Part shown: piece after piece, positions 35,018-43,800 of the stretch | Numbering within the stretch: the first letter of the stretch is position 1 | Layout of the letters: each line of letters starts with the position of its first letter | Source of the DNA: Streptomyces eurocidicus | Lineage (GTDB): Bacteria; Actinomycetota; Actinomycetes; Streptomycetales; Streptomycetaceae | Assembly (NCBI RefSeq): GCF_002891295.1 | Contig: NZ_LGUI01000013.1 | Span: 186,001-250,000, forward strand | DNA length: 64,000 nt | Direction: 5' to 3' | Program-made: the position numbers and the translations under genes | The notes under the pieces: model-generated | Databases searched by the model: none | The model's input: the letters and a program-made list of their open reading frames with translations, nothing else | What the model was told of the DNA's origin: nothing

Positions 35018-35089
35018 GCGCGATTAGCTCAGCGGGAGAGCGCTTCCCTGACACGGAAGAGGTCACTGGTTCAATCCCAGTATCGCGCA
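35018..35089 (+). tRNA. tRNA-Val (anticodon GAC), type B copy 2
   Basis: Acceptor GCGCGAT/ATCGCGC and anticodon GAC, the same as the copy at 34839-34910. It is the last tRNA before the terminator. Confidence 0.97.
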
Positions 35090-35096
35090 CATGATC

Positions 35097-35137
35097 GGCG
35101 GAGGGCCGGAGCCATGAGCTCCGGCCCTCCGCCTTTT
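35097..35137 (+). terminator. Terminator of the tRNA cluster
   Basis: The 16-base arms 35097-35112 and 35118-35133 pair perfectly around CATGA, and TTTT follows. It is eight bases past the last tRNA and fits an intrinsic terminator for the whole cluster. Confidence 0.9.
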
Positions 35138-35244
35138 GCGTGCCGTATTCCTTGTGTCGGTGTTCCCCGCGCGGTGTCGGTGTTCCCCGCGCGGGTGTCC
35201 GTGTTCTCCGTGCGTGCCGCGTTCCCCGTCCGGCTCCGGACGCG

Positions 35245-35282
35245 CGACGGGCCGGGTACCTCCCCAGGTACCCGGCCCGTCG
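35245..35282. terminator. 17-bp perfect hairpin
   Basis: CGACGGGCCGGGTACCT (35245-35261) pairs perfectly with 35266-35282 around a CCCC loop. It is 87 bases past the stop of the small minus-strand gene at 35369 and is its probable terminator. The stretch 35140-35220 next to it has three tandem copies of a TGTCGGTGTTCCCCGCGCG-like unit. Confidence 0.65.
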
Positions 35283-35368
35283 TGCCGTCCGCCGTACCCC
35301 CGTCCCCACGGGGTTGATCACCGGGACTGTCCCCGGCCCGGGCCGCTCTCCCGGGCCCGGGGCGCCTC

Positions 35369-35572
35369 TCAGCGCCCCAGCATTCCGGCTACGGACGACG
35401 CTTGGATGACGACGGCGTCCCAGCCGCCGAAGAGCACGGCGAGGAACGCCGCGAGGGGCAGCACCATGGCGGCCGCGACGAGCGGGTGGCGCGTACCGGA
35501 AGGCCGCGCGCCGAAGGCGTCCGCCGCCCGGCGGCCACGCGCCCTCACCGTGCGCCCCGCGATATCCGCCAT
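35369..35572 (-). CDS. Small single-span membrane protein, unknown
   Basis: This 67-residue reading frame starts at ATG 35572 with GAGGAG and GAGGGA upstream at proper spacing. It has a basic N-terminus (RTVRARGRRAADAFGARPSG) and one hydrophobic segment (PLVAAAMVLPLAAFLAVLF). A hairpin follows it. The family is not recognised, and its small size makes the call uncertain, but the start signal and base pattern support a real gene. Confidence 0.55.
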   Translation of the reverse strand: MADIAGRTVRARGRRAADAFGARPSGTRHPLVAAAMVLPLAAFLAVLFGGWDAVVIQASSVAGMLGR

Positions 35573-36282
35573 CGTCCCTCTCCTCGCCCTTCCCGCCCCG
35601 TCGGCGCCGGTCGGCACCCGGCACGCTCGCCGGGCCCCTCGTGCTCGTCATCTGATGTCGTGGTCGTCGCTCCCGTCCGCCCGCGGCGCCTGTCGCGCCC
35701 CGGCGTGCCGGGGAGCGACGGGTGTCTGACCTCGGGGGACGAGTACTCCACCCGCCGCTCTTCCCCCACATTAGGGGCGGGGTGCCGGGCCGGTCGTCAT
35801 GCGTGCGTACCGCTCGCGGGCCTCCCCGAGGATGAGCGGGTACGGGGCGGCTACTCCTCTGGTTGGAGACGACCGGCCGGTACCCCCGGGTCTTCCCGGA
35901 AGGGTCGCCCCGGAAGCTCTCACTCCGCGCGCTTCCGGCGCCCCGGGTGACTTCGCTCACTTCCGCCGCTCCCCCGCACATCAAGATCATCCCCATCCCC
36001 CCGGCCCTCTCCCCCACCGCTTCACCCGCCTCATCCGCCCCTCCCGGCTCCCGCACCGACGGCCTCCGGACGCCTTCCCCACGCCCAACCTCCCTTCCAC
36101 TAAGCCGTCTTGACCCCTCGGCGGTCCCCGGGCGGCCGGCAACCGGCGCCCCGCACCCGGCCGTCACGGTTTCGCGCGGGCGCCCGCAAACCGGTGGCCG
36201 ACGCATGCGCGGCCTATCAGCGCGCCCGCCCGTCAATCCGTAAGCTGGGCCACGTCAGACGGACCGGGCAGCGGGGATGAAC
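35573..36282. other. Intergenic region between small membrane gene and kinase
   Basis: These 710 bases lie between two divergent genes. Open frames occur on both strands by composition, but none has a start signal and protein-like content. One strand is rich in pyrimidines around 35980-36080. Promoters of both flanking genes should be here; none can be named with confidence. Confidence 0.4.
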
Positions 36283-37458
36283 ATGGCGATGATGCGGCTC
36301 CGGCGCGAGGACCCGCGAGTCGTCGGCTCGTTCCGGCTCCACCGCCGGCTCGGCGCGGGCGGCATGGGCGTGGTGTACCTCGGCTCCGACCGGCGCGGGC
36401 AGCGGGTGGCGCTCAAGGTGATCCGGCCGGACCTGGCCGAGGACCAGGAGTTCCGTTCGCGCTTCGCGCGTGAGGTCTCCGCGGCCCGGCGCATCCGCGG
36501 CGGCTGTACGGCGCGGCTGGTGGCCGCCGACCTCGACGCGGACCGCCCCTGGTTCGCGACCCAGTACGTACCGGGCCCCTCGCTGCACGACAAGGTGAAC
36601 GAGGAGGGGCCGCTGTCGGCGGCTCAGACCGCGTCCATCGGGGCCGCGTTGGCCGAGGGCCTGCTCGCGGTGCACGACGCGGGGGTCGTGCACCGCGACC
36701 TCAAGCCTTCGAACATCCTGCTGTCCCCCAAGGGCCCCCGGATCATCGACTTCGGCATCGCCTGGGCGACCGGCGCGAGCACCCTGACCCACGTCGGCAC
36801 GGCGGTCGGCTCCCCCGGCTTCCTCGCGCCCGAACAGGTGCGCGGCGCGGCCGTCACGCCCGCGACGGACGTCTTCGCGCTGGGCGCGACCCTCGCGTAC
36901 GCCTCGATGGCGGACTCGCCGTTCGGCCAGGGCAGTTCGGAGGTCATGCTCTACCGCGTCGTGCACGAGGAGCCTCAGCTCATGGCCGTGCCGGACGCGT
37001 TGGCGCCGCTGGTGCACGCCTGTCTGGCCAAGGACCCGGAGGAGCGGCCGAGCACGCTCCAGCTGTCCCTGCGCCTGAAGGAGATCGCGGCCCGCGAGGC
37101 GCACGGCCTGCCGGACAGCCGACCCCCGGTGGCCCGGCAGCCGGACCGCCCCTCGGGGCAGCGCGCCGCGCAGTACGCGGAGCAGCGCACCGAGCGGCGC
37201 ACCCTCCAGGCTCCCGCCCCTCGCCCGCAGGCCCCCGCCACGGGCCGCCATCCCGACCAGGCCCGGCCGCCGGCCCAGCGCCCGCCACGGGCCGGCCGCC
37301 CGGCGCCCGGCGCCCGGGCGGTCCCGCCCGTGGCGGCGCGGCGCGCGGCGGAGCCGCCGCCGGTGGCGCGGCCCGGGGCAAGGCGCGCCCGGGCGCGCGT
37401 ACGGGCTCGGGGGCGCGCCGGCCCGGACCGGACCGGCGGCTGCTGCGGCAGCGGCTGA
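36283..37458 (+). CDS. Serine/threonine protein kinase, C-terminus shifted out of frame
   Basis: The kinase domain spans about residues 15-270 and has every catalytic motif: glycine loop LGAGGMGVVYLG, the ATP lysine in VALKVI, HRDLKPSN, DFG in IIDFGIA, and APE in FLAPEQV. A Pro/Arg/Ala-rich juxtamembrane part of about 110 residues follows. The frame then ends in an odd RARVRARGRAGPDRTGGCCGSG without a membrane anchor. The expected anchor is encoded in the -1 frame from about 37415 to 37670 (see that entry). ATG 36283 is preferred because GCGGGG lies seven bases upstream; ATG 36277 is two codons longer. There are no extracellular PASTA repeats. Confidence 0.9.
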   Translation: MAMMRLRREDPRVVGSFRLHRRLGAGGMGVVYLGSDRRGQRVALKVIRPDLAEDQEFRSRFAREVSAARRIRGGCTARLVAADLDADRPWFATQYVPGPSLHDKVNEEGPLSAAQTASIGAALAEGLLAVHDAGVVHRDLKPSNILLSPKGPRIIDFGIAWATGASTLTHVGTAVGSPGFLAPEQVRGAAVTPATDVFALGATLAYASMADSPFGQGSSEVMLYRVVHEEPQLMAVPDALAPLVHACLAKDPEERPSTLQLSLRLKEIAAREAHGLPDSRPPVARQPDRPSGQRAAQYAEQRTERRTLQAPAPRPQAPATGRHPDQARPPAQRPPRAGRPAPGARAVPPVAARRAAEPPPVARPGARRARARVRARGRAGPDRTGGCCGSG

Positions 37459-37460
37459 CG

Positions 37461-37670
37461 GTGTTCGTGGTGGTGACGCTGCTGGTGGCGCTGGGGATCG
37501 CGGTGGCCCAGGGGTGTCAGGGGCCGGAGCACAGTGCGGGGGAGGTTTCCCGGGTGCCGGTGGTGTCCGTGGAGACGGAGGGCTCTACGGGGTCCGTGGG
37601 GGCCGGGGGTTCGTCGGTGCCCATGGGCTCCGCGATGCGTCTGGGATCCGCAGTGCCCCTGGACTCCTAG
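37461..37670 (+). other. Membrane tail of the kinase in the -1 frame
   Basis: Read in the -1 frame, the DNA from about 37415 gives RRPGPDRRLLRQRLTVFVVV then TLLVALGIAVAQGC, a typical basic stop-transfer and membrane anchor of a streptomycete kinase, followed by about 50 extracellular residues up to the stop at 37670. The switch has to occur within 37290-37430. Either one base was lost there (mutation or sequencing error in a G/C run), or the ribosome shifts. Confidence 0.65.
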
Positions 37671-38088
37671 GGGCCGGGGCACAGGGTCCGGCCCTGTGCG
37701 GGGTGCCCGGTCCTAGGGGCCGGGTCAGCGGGCCTGGCCCCGTGCGGGGTGCTCGGTCCGAGGGGCTGCCGGGCCACCGGGGCCGGCCCCGTGCAGGGCG
37801 CTCGGTCCTAGGGGCCGGGTCACCGGGCCTGGCCCCGTACGGGGCACTCGGTCCGAGGGGCTGCCGGGCCACCGGGGCCGGCCCCGTGCAGGGCGCTCGG
37901 TTCCAGGGGCCGGGGCACCGAGCCTGGCCCCGTACGGGGTGCAGCCCGGTGGGCCGGAGTCACCGGGGCCTGGCTCTGCGCGTCAGGGCGCTCGCCCAAG
38001 GGACCAGGTCAGCGGGCCTGTTCCGGTACGGGTTGCCCAGTCCGACGGGCCGGGTCAGCGGGCCTGGCCCGTACGTCGGACGTTCAGC
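37666..38088. repeat. Tandem repeat array of about nine 45-49 base units
   Basis: Units start at 37666, 37712, 37758, 37807, 37853, 37902, 37951, 37997 and 38042. Typical text is CCTAGGGGCCGGGTCACCGG then GCCTGGCCCCGTGCGGGGTG then CTCGGT. Units 3 and 5 are the same 49-base variant, and units 2 and 4 are close to each other, so pairs have been duplicated. Lengths of 46 and 49 give a frame change in every unit, which argues against coding. Each unit can fold through GGGCC/GGCCC. The array fills the gap between the kinase and the SpoU methyltransferase and overlaps the kinase stop by five bases. Confidence 0.9.
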
Positions 38089-38119
38089 CCAAGGGGCCAC
38101 CCCGCCCCGTACGGCGCGT

Positions 38120-38938
38120 TCAGGCCGTCGGGCGGCCCGTCGCCACCGCGTAGAACGCCACGGCCGCCGCCGCGCCCACGTTCAGCGAGTCCACCCCGTG
38201 CGCCATCGGGATCCGCACCCAGTCGTCCGCCGCCCGCAGCGCCCGTGCCGACAGTCCCTCGCCCTCCGCTCCGAGCATGAGGGCGACCCGCTCCAGCCGG
38301 TGCGGGGCGACGTCGTCGAGGGACAGCGCCTGCTCGGCCGGGGTGAGGGCAAGGATCCGGAAGCCCGCCTCACGGACGGTCTCCAGGTCGCGGGGCCAGG
38401 TCTCCAGGCGCGCGTAGGGCACCGAGAACACCGCGCCCATGGACACCTTCACGGACCGCCGGTAGAGCGGGTCGGCGCAGTCCGGCGAGAGCAGGACCGC
38501 GTCCATGCCCAGGGCCGCCGCACTGCGGAAGATCGCCCCGATGTTGGTGTGGTCGTTGACCTTCTCCATCACGGCCACGCGCCGGGCGCCGCGGAGCAGC
38601 TCGGCGGGTTCCGGGAGCGGCTTGCGCTGCATGGAGGCCAGGGCGCCGCGGTGGACGTGATAGCCCGTCACCTGTTCGGCGAGCTCCGGGCTGACCGCGT
38701 AGACCGGTGCGGGGACCTCGTCGATGACGTCGCGCATGGTGTCCACCCACTTGGCCGACAGCAGCATGGAGCGCATCTCGTAGCCGGCCTGGCGGGCCCG
38801 GCGGATGACCTTCTCGCCCTCGGCGATGAAGAGCCCCTCGGCGGGTTCGCGGCGGCGGCGCAGCTCGACGTCGGTCAGGCCGGTGTAGTCGCGCAGGCGC
38901 GGGTCGTCGGGGTCGTCGATGGTGATGAGCTCGGCCAT
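38120..38938 (-). CDS. SpoU/TrmH-family RNA 2'-O-methyltransferase
   Basis: The 272-residue protein has a substrate-binding N-terminal domain (EPAEGLFIAEGEKVIRRARQ) and the SPOUT knot with motif 1 NDHTNIGAIFRSAAALG, motif 2 VALMLGAEGEGLS and motif 3 RIPMAHGVDSLNVGAAAAVAFYA. It should methylate a ribose in tRNA or rRNA; the exact site cannot be read. ATG 38938 is the start. It lies 84 bases past the CysG-like gene on the same strand. Confidence 0.93.
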   Translation of the reverse strand: MAELITIDDPDDPRLRDYTGLTDVELRRRREPAEGLFIAEGEKVIRRARQAGYEMRSMLLSAKWVDTMRDVIDEVPAPVYAVSPELAEQVTGYHVHRGALASMQRKPLPEPAELLRGARRVAVMEKVNDHTNIGAIFRSAAALGMDAVLLSPDCADPLYRRSVKVSMGAVFSVPYARLETWPRDLETVREAGFRILALTPAEQALSLDDVAPHRLERVALMLGAEGEGLSARALRAADDWVRIPMAHGVDSLNVGAAAAVAFYAVATGRPTA

Positions 38939-39022
38939 GCTGGGTTCTCGTCGTCCTCGGTGTGGTGCGGGTCGTGCCGGCGGCGTGGGGTTCGGGTCTT
39001 GCCGTGTGCGGTGCGGGTGTTC

Positions 39023-40252
39023 TCAGCGGCCGGTGGCCGGGCCCACCGTGACGACGTCGCCGATCACGATGACGGCCGGGGGGCGTATGCCCTCGGCCAC
39101 GACCCGCTCGCCGAGGGTGGCGAGCGTCGCGTCGACGCGCCGCTGGGCGGCGGTGGTGCCTTCCTGGATCACGGCCACGGGTGTGCCGGCCGAGCGGCCG
39201 TGGCGGATCAGCTCGGCGGCGATGGCCCCGCTGTTCTCGACCGACATCAGCAGGACGAGCGTGCCGCGCATCCGGGCGACGGCCTCCCAGTCGACCAGCG
39301 ACCGCGGGTCGTCGGGCGCGACGTGGCCGCTGACGACGGTGAATTCGTGGGACACGCCCCGGTGGGTGACGGGGATCCCGGCCGCGCCGGGCACGCTGAT
39401 GGTGCTGGAGATGCCGGGCACCACGGTGCACGGGATGCCGTGCTCGGCGAGGGCCTGGACCTCCTCCATGCCGCGGCCGAAGACGTACGGGTCACCGCCC
39501 TTGAGCCGGACGACGGCCTTGCCGGCCTTGGCGTGCTCGATCAGGGCCGCGTTGATGGCCTCCTGGGCCATGTACCGGCCGTACGGGATCTTCGCCGCGT
39601 CGATGACCTCGACGTGCGGCGGGAGTTCGTCGAGCAGGTCGCGGGGGCCCAGCCGGTCGGCGATCACGACATCGGCCTCGGCGAGCAGCCGGCGGCCGCG
39701 CACGGTGATGAGGTCGGGGTCGCCGGGGCCGCCGCCGACGAGGGAGACGCCCTTGCCGCGGGCGCGGTGGTGCGGTGCGGTGAGGGAGCCGTCGCGCAGG
39801 CCCTCGACGACGGCGTCGCGGAGGGCGGCGGAGCGGCGGGGATCGGAGCCGGTGAGCACGGCGACGGTGACGCCTTCGACGCGGCCGGTCGCCGGGGTCC
39901 AGGCGGAGGCCGCGGTGGCGTCGTCGCTGCGGACGGCCCAGACGCGGTGGGCCTCGGCCTCGGCGGAGGCGGCGCGGTTGGCGTCGGGGTCGTCGGTGGA
40001 GATCAGGGCGTACCAGGCGTCGGCGAGGTCCCCGTCGCGGTAGCGGCGGCGCTCCCAGCGCAGCTCGCCGGCTTCGGCCATCGCCTCGACGGAGGGGGTG
40101 GCGGAGGGAGAGATCAGCAGTACGTCCGCCCCGGCCGCGAGCAGCGCGGGCAGGCGGCGCTGGGCGACCTGGCCGGCGCCCAGCACGACGACGCGGCGCC
40201 CGGCGAGGCGCAGTCCGACGGGGTAGGCGGCGGCTTCGGTGTGCTCGGCCAT
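39023..40252 (-). CDS. Bifunctional siroheme synthase-like: precorrin-2 dehydrogenase plus uroporphyrinogen-III methyltransferase
   Basis: The 409-residue protein fuses two enzymes. The N-terminal half has a Rossmann segment RRVVVLGAGQVAQRRLPALL and resembles the NAD-dependent precorrin-2 dehydrogenase of CysG. The C-terminal part (from about 165) is the SAM-dependent methyltransferase with GVSLVGGGPGDPDLITVRG, VIDAAKIPYGR, RLKGGDPYVFGRGMEE and VVPGISSTISVPGAAGIPVTHRG. It makes precorrin-2 from uroporphyrinogen III, and perhaps sirohydrochlorin, for siroheme and cobalamin. ATG 40252 starts MAEHTEAAAY. No cobalamin riboswitch was found upstream. Confidence 0.93.
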   Translation of the reverse strand: MAEHTEAAAYPVGLRLAGRRVVVLGAGQVAQRRLPALLAAGADVLLISPSATPSVEAMAEAGELRWERRRYRDGDLADAWYALISTDDPDANRAASAEAEAHRVWAVRSDDATAASAWTPATGRVEGVTVAVLTGSDPRRSAALRDAVVEGLRDGSLTAPHHRARGKGVSLVGGGPGDPDLITVRGRRLLAEADVVIADRLGPRDLLDELPPHVEVIDAAKIPYGRYMAQEAINAALIEHAKAGKAVVRLKGGDPYVFGRGMEEVQALAEHGIPCTVVPGISSTISVPGAAGIPVTHRGVSHEFTVVSGHVAPDDPRSLVDWEAVARMRGTLVLLMSVENSGAIAAELIRHGRSAGTPVAVIQEGTTAAQRRVDATLATLGERVVAEGIRPPAVIVIGDVVTVGPATGR

Positions 40253-40317
40253 GGGGGTGCGGGTCTCCTCGTGGGCGAATGCGCTGGTGGGGACACCCTA
40301 CGGTGCGCGGGCGGGTC

Positions 40318-40449
40318 GGGGGCGGGGCGGGACGGGCCCTTCCGGGGCTGCACGATTTACGGCGGGTGAGGTCATCAGCCGAGCGAGCCCCCAAAGCCGC
40401 CGCAAATCATGCTTCACGCCCCTCCCAGGGCCCGTCCCGCCCCGCCCCC
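40318..40449. repeat. Long imperfect inverted repeat upstream of the CysG-like gene
   Basis: Outer arms 40318-40339 and 40428-40449 pair perfectly over 22 bases. An inner pair GATTTACGGCGG / CCGCCGCAAATC adds about 11 more pairs past an internal loop. The centre (about 30 bases, GTGAGGTCATCAGCCGAGCG...) is not paired. The whole 132-base element lies 66 bases upstream of the CysG-like start and could fold as a single long hairpin. Confidence 0.7.
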
Positions 40450-40611
40450 TCCGGCCGGTGGGCCCCACCGGCCCGACGGAGCTCGAAGGACACGGACCCG
40501 AAGAGTGCTCTGCCCGCGCCCCGGTCTCCGCTGCCCCTCCGCGGGCGGGCACCACCCCGTCGACAGGACGGGCGCACGCCCCCGGCGCCACGGACCGGGC
40601 GCGCATCGGCG

Positions 40612-40642
40612 GTCGCCTCGCCGGCATCCAGCGAGGCGACCA
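40612..40642. repeat. 11-bp perfect hairpin in the same intergenic region
   Basis: GGTCGCCTCGC at 40612-40622 pairs with GCGAGGCGACC at 40632-40642 around a nine-base loop. It lies between the long inverted repeat and the terminator-like hairpin. I find no gene in 40253-40894. Confidence 0.6.
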
Positions 40643-40711
40643 ACCAGCCGCACACGTACGGGCTTGGGGACGCGCCCCCGGCACACAGGGCGCAGCGGAG
40701 AGAGCCGGAGA

Positions 40712-40776
40712 CGGGCCGCTCCGGGGTGTCGCGGGGCGTAAAGCGAAGCAGCCCCGCGACACCCCGGAGCGGCCCG
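40712..40776 (-). terminator. 26-bp perfect hairpin after the BluB-CobT gene
   Basis: Bases 40712-40737 pair perfectly with 40751-40776 around a 13-base loop (GTAAAGCGAAGCA). It lies about 120 bases past the cobT stop and is a likely terminator or RNA-stabilising structure for that transcript. Confidence 0.65.
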
Positions 40777-40894
40777 ACGCAGGCCCCGGCCCCCACGGGG
40801 CCACAGTCCGCGCCGACGACCCGCGGCCGGGAGCCGACGGCAGGACCGGCGGCCGCACAGATCCCGGCCCCACGCTCCCGCAGGCGACTGCGCG

Positions 40895-43800
40895 TCAGCC
40901 CTTCTCCGTCACTCCCGCCGAGTCGAACGTCGCCACCTCGTGCATCGCCCGCGCCGCGCTCTGCACGATCGGCAGTGCCAGCAGCGCGCCCGTGCCCTCG
41001 CCCAGGCGCAGGTCGAGGTCGACCAGCGGGCGGAGGCCCAGCTTCGTGAGGGCGGCGACATGGCCCGGTTCGGCGCTGCGGTGGCCCGCGATGCAGGCTG
41101 CCAGCGCCTCGGGGGCGATGGCCCGCGCCACCAGTGCCGCGGCGCCCGCGCTCACCCCGTCGAGGATCACCGGCGTGCGCAGCGACGCGCCGCCGAGGAT
41201 CAGGCCGACGAGGGCCGCGTGCTCCAGGCCGCCGATCGCCGCGAGGACGCCGATCGGGTCCTTCGGGTCCGGCTGGTGCAGCTCCAGGGCCCGCCGGACG
41301 ACATCGATCTTCCGAGCGTGCATCTCGTCGTTGATGCCGGTGCCACGGCCGGTGATCTCCGCCGGGTCCGTCTCGGTGTAGACGGCGACGAGCGCGGCGG
41401 ACACCGTGGTGTTCGCGATGCCCATCTCGCCCGTGAGCAGGGCCTTGTTGCCCGCCGCGACCAGGTCGCGGGCGGTTTCGATGCCCACCTCGACGGCGCG
41501 CAGCGCCTCTTCGCGCGTCATCGCCGGGCCCGCGGTGATGTCGCTCGTACCCGGGCGGATCTTGCGCGGGAGCAGGCCGGGCGTGCTCGGCAGCTCGCTC
41601 GCGACGCCCACGTCCACGACGCAGACCTCGGCGCCGACCTGTGCGGCGAAGGCGTTGCACACGGCGCCGCCGCCCAGGAAGTTGGCCACCATCTGCGAGG
41701 TGACCTCCTGCGGCCACGCGGTGACGCCCTGGGCGTGCACGCCGTGGTCCCCCGCGAAGATCGCCACGGCGGCGGGCTCGGGGATGGGCGGCGGGCACTT
41801 GCGCGACAGACCGCACAGCTGCGCGGAGATGATCTCCAGCATGCCGAGGGCCCCGGACGGCTTGGTCATCCGCTTCTGGCGGTCCCACGCCTCGCCCAGC
41901 GCCTTGGCGTCGAGCGGGCGGATGCCGCGCAGGGTCTCGGAGAGCAGGTCGTGCGGCTCCTCGCCGGGCAGCGCGCGGCGGCCGTACTCCTCCTCGTGCA
42001 CGACCCACGACAGCGGCCGGCGCTTGGACCAGCCGGCCTGCATCAGCTCGGGCTCGTCCGGGAACTCGTCGACGTAGCCGACGCAGAGGTAGGCGACGAC
42101 CTCCAGGTGCTCGGGCAGGCCGAGCTCGCGGACCATCTCGCGCTCGTCGAAGAAGCTCACCCAGCCGACGCCGAGGCCCTCGGCGCGGGCGGCGAGCCAG
42201 AGGTTCTCGACCGCGAGGGCGGAGGAGTACGGGGCCATCTGCGGCTGGGTGTGCCGGCCGAGGGTGTGGCGGCCGCCGCGGGTGGGGTCGGCGGTGACGA
42301 CGATGTTGACGGGGGTGTCGAGGATCGCCTCGATCTTCATTTCCTTGAACTGCTTCGCCCGCCCCTTGGGCAGCGACTTCGCGTACGCGTCGCGCTGCCT
42401 GGCGGCCAGCTCGTGCATCGTCTGCCGGGTCTCGGCGGACCGGATGACGACGAAGTCCCAGGGCTGCGAGTGCCCGACGCTCGGCGCGGTGTGCGCGGCC
42501 TCCAGGACGCGCAGCAGCACCTCGTGCGGGATGGGGTCGCGGCGGAAACCCTTGCGGATGTCCCGGCGCTCGCGCATCACCCGGTGCACGGCGTCGCGCT
42601 CGGCGTCGCCGTACCCGACCGCGGCCGGTCCGGCCGGCTCCGCGGGCTCCGCGGGCTCCGCGAGCTCCATGGGTTCGGCCTGCTCCGGCAGCTCGGCCGA
42701 GGGCTCCGTGTCCTGTGCGGTCTCTTCGGCGGCGGGCGCGGGCGGCGTCGCCGGATCGGTCTCGGCGAGCGCCTCGACCACCGTCGGCGGCTGCTCCTGT
42801 GACACGGCGTCGGGAGTCACGGGCGTGGGCTCCACCGGGGCCTCGGTGACGGGCTCCGCCACGGGGGCCGCTTCCGCCGGGGTGCTCACGGGCGTACCGG
42901 CCACGGGGGGCTGCTCCTGTGACAGGTCGTCGGAGATCTGGAGTGCGGGCCCGGCAGGGGCCTCGGCCGGGACGGTGGGCTCCTCCGGAGCCGCCGCTTC
43001 CACGACCGGCTCGACCGGCTCTGCCGCCTCGGGGGCCGTGGCGGGCGCCACGGCCTCGGGGAGCGGTTCCTGTACCGGGGCGTCGGCGGCCGGGGCATCG
43101 GCCGGAGCGGGCTGCTCCGGGACGTCCGCCGCCTGAGGCTCGGCCGGAGCGGCGACCACCGCTTCGGCGGCGGGCTGCTGCTCCGGGGCCTCGGCCACCG
43201 GCGCGGGCCCGACGACAGCGGGCTCCACGACGGCGGGCTCCGCGACAGCGGGTTCCATGACGGCAGGCTCCACGACAGCGGGTTCGGCCACCGGCGCCGC
43301 GGCCTCGGCCGGCGCGGCCGGGGCCTCCTGCGGTGCGGTGTCGGCCGGGGCCTGGACGGCGACCGGCGCGACCACGTCGGGCCGCGCGACCGGTGCGGCC
43401 TCCATGAGCTGCTGCGGTGCGTCGGCCGGGGCCGCCGCCGTGGGCTGCTCCGGGGCCGCCGTCCCCACAGCCGCCGGGGCGGCCTCGACGGGTGTCCCGG
43501 CCGGGATCACCGGCTGCTGCGCGACCTCGGCCGCCGGGGTCTCGACCTGGGCGGCGACGGCCACCGGGGCCACCGGCGCGGCCTGAGCCACGGCCACGGG
43601 CGGCGCGTCGGCGACGGGCGCCTGCTCGGCCGCCGGGGCCGCGACGGGCCCGGCCGGAGCCACGGCGACCTGCTGCTGCGTCATATCGGCTCGCTGTTCG
43701 ACGGGCTGTGCCTGCGGCGCCGCGACGGCGATGGACGGCACGGGCGCACCGGTCACGACGGCGGTCTCCCGCACGGGGACCTCCACCGCCGGCGCGGACT

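Noticed and set aside
35004..36236. Minus-strand 410-codon frame across tRNA genes and the gap upstream of the kinase
   Set aside because: It crosses a tRNA and its terminator, and the text is Arg/Gly-rich without a start signal.
37666..38088. CRISPR array
   Set aside because: Units are directly adjacent and vary throughout; there are no unique spacers between constant repeats and no cas genes.
40253..40320. Cobalamin riboswitch before the CysG-like gene or before the BluB-CobT gene
   Set aside because: The conserved B12-box words could not be found in either leader, so none is called.
40279..40894. Possible genes on either strand in the gap between the CysG-like and CobT genes
   Set aside because: Frames are open only by composition, are interrupted by perfect hairpins and have no ribosome site with protein-like content.
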